This document shows, one piece after another, positions 62,943 to 64,000 of a stretch of DNA of 64,000 nt. A program made the position numbers and the translations under genes. Each line of letters opens with the position of its first letter. Within the stretch, counting starts at the first letter, position 1. The stretch is from Formosa sp. L2A11 (GTDB taxonomy: Bacteria > Bacteroidota > Bacteroidia > Flavobacteriales > Flavobacteriaceae). The stretch lies in assembly GCF_009796865.1 (NCBI RefSeq), contig NZ_CP047028.1, positions 1,178,001-1,242,000 on the forward strand, given 5' to 3'. Under the pieces are notes generated by a model. That model saw nothing but the letters and a program-made list of their open reading frames with translations. It made no database searches and was not told the DNA's origin.

Positions 62943-64000
62943 TTATTTATGAACTAAAAACAACTGTCTAAATTTTATAATTAAAGGGATTCCACGAGCC
63001 GCCATCCAAAGTGTAAAAGCGATAAAAATAGCATAGAGTTTATAGTCGTAATAATCGAATATTAGCAAGGTTGGAATGAATACCAAGAACGTTGAGGTGA
63101 GAAGTACATTTCTTAAGTATTTCATTTTTCCTAAACCTTTAAACATCCCATCGAAAATAAAAGCCAGAGCACATAGTGGTTGCATGGCGAGTACAATCCA
63201 GAATACGCTATAAAAGGCATTTAAAACTTCGGGTTGTTTTGTAAATATGCGTCCGATAGGCTCGTAAAATAACCAGCCAATTCCTGCTAATATAAAGCCC
63301 GTTAATATACCTAAAACAATAAGTTTATTACTTAGTTTTATTAATAGATCGGGGCGTTTTGCACCAAATAATTTTCCTGAAAGAATATTTCCTGCGCTTG
63401 CAAAACCATCTATTAAGAAGGCGCCTAAAAACCAAATGTTAATGGCAATGGTGTATGCAGCTATGTAGTTTTTTCCGTAGCCTGTGGCATAAGAACTTGC
63501 AAAGTATAAAGCAGTATTTAAAGCTAGAGTTCTAATAAATAAATTGAGAATCATGAGTAAGAAATTCTTAATCTCTTTATTAAAAGGTAAGGTGAGTTTT
63601 AAAGGGATATCGGTTTTTTTGTATAAATAATAACCAGATAAAATGGCCATAATTAGTTGTGCAATTACACTAGCATAAGCGGCCCCTTTTATGTGCATAG
63701 CAGGTATGTAATTCTGTATACCGTAAACTAAAGCAAAATCTAGAACAATGTTTGAAACCGATCCAATAATTGCAATAATCATCGGGTAATAGGTGTTTTG
63801 TAATCCGCGAAAAGCTCCGAAAATAGCAAATGTAAAAAGTGTAAAAGGAAAGCCAAATACACGTATTTTATAATAGTCTTGCGTATATTCTAAAATGAGT
63901 CCTGAGGCATTATAAAGCTTAAAAATAGATTCTGCTAAAGGAAATGTGATTAGAATAATAAGTACACTTAATGACGTAATTAAAAATATAGCTTGAGCTG
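62943..64000 (-). CDS. MATE family efflux transporter, 5' end outside the window
   Basis: The minus-strand frame stays open from the stop at 62943 to the window end, so it is longer than the part starting at an internal Met (63782). The upstream residues read YYKIRVFGFPFTLFTFAIFG and AFRGLQNTYYPMIIAIIG, a MATE core segment. The visible part has about eight transmembrane helices with IVLDFALVYG and IFDGMFKGLGKM near the C-terminus, and it matches the DinF-like MATE group. It probably exports drugs or metabolites in exchange for Na+ or H+. The N-terminus is not visible. Confidence 0.85.
   Translation of the reverse strand, partial: AQAIFLITSLSVLIILITFPLAESIFKLYNASGLILEYTQDYYKIRVFGFPFTLFTFAIFGAFRGLQNTYYPMIIAIIGSVSNIVLDFALVYGIQNYIPAMHIKGAAYASVIAQLIMAILSGYYLYKKTDIPLKLTLPFNKEIKNFLLMILNLFIRTLALNTALYFASSYATGYGKNYIAAYTIAINIWFLGAFLIDGFASAGNILSGKLFGAKRPDLLIKLSNKLIVLGILTGFILAGIGWLFYEPIGRIFTKQPEVLNAFYSVFWIVLAMQPLCALAFIFDGMFKGLGKMKYLRNVLLTSTFLVFIPTLLIFDYYDYKLYAIFIAFTLWMAARGIPLIIKFRQLFLVHK

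Noticed and set aside
1..64000. tRNA, rRNA, CRISPR array, prophage or insertion sequence
   Set aside because: No cloverleaf with a T-loop, no regularly spaced direct repeats, and no transposase, integrase or phage structural gene was recognised on reading; a dedicated search was not run.

Overview
The window is a low-GC chromosomal segment from a member of the Bacteroidota, almost certainly a marine-type Flavobacteriaceae. This rests on the gene families (LacI-XylBA-sugar porter locus, flavobacterial conserved hypotheticals, OmpA with thrombospondin type 3 repeats, a PID-CTERM-like tail), on several matches to the Bacteroidota -7 promoter motif TAnnTTTG, and on the near absence of Shine-Dalgarno sequences. 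No rRNA, tRNA, CRISPR array, prophage or insertion sequence was seen.

Region 1 (1-14.8 kb) is one long plus-strand block. A DUF2061 gene and cysC-cysD-cysN make APS and PAPS. An apparent surface-polysaccharide cluster follows: MBOAT O-acyltransferase plus SGNH-like partner, Wzx-type flippase, PAPS-type sulfotransferase, small lipoprotein, four glycosyltransferase/polymerase/ligase genes joined by 4-bp overlaps, and a DUF1972 glycosyltransferase. No sulfite-producing gene is present, so the simplest reading is that PAPS feeds sulfation of an O-acylated polysaccharide.

Region 2 (15.2-20.1 kb) holds a TPR histidine kinase and its response regulator, a zinc-ribbon metallopeptidase whose promoter runs into nine consecutive C, and a membrane GT2-like protein that has lost its DxD motif. 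Region 3 (20.6-26.7 kb) is a xylose locus (xylB, xylA, MFS sugar porter, convergent LacI regulator), followed by a VOC protein.

Region 4 (27-33 kb) holds a PID-CTERM-like small protein, ribE, pdxA, and the conserved run yceD-rpmF-fabH-accB-accC. After accC comes a candidate small RNA with its own promoter and terminator, then a superoxide dismutase. Region 5 (34-43 kb) holds an AddAB-like helicase/nuclease pair separated by an OmpA-family gene. The AddA-like gene is interrupted by a one-base frameshift. mtgA and a GreA-C-like gene follow.

Region 6 (43-52 kb, mostly minus) holds an orphan ABC ATPase, a large HAD-domain protein, a prolyl oligopeptidase lipoprotein, asd, mscL, alr and tdk. Region 7 (52-64 kb) holds rsmI, a HopJ-family gene, a uracil-DNA glycosylase-like gene, an XRE regulator/membrane protein pair, an AhpD-like gene, an OsmC-like gene, recJ, an MFS transporter, lpxH, queD, a 2OG-Fe(II) oxygenase, two tiny coupled membrane ORFs, and a MATE transporter cut by the window end.

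The least explained signals are two intergenic copies (55429-55515 and 61001-61104) of one structured element, and the candidate small RNA at about 33258-33330. The element has a GCGTTA/TAACGC closing stem, a first arm with identical geometry in both copies (3 bp, bulged C, 10 bp), and a C/G-rich second arm.
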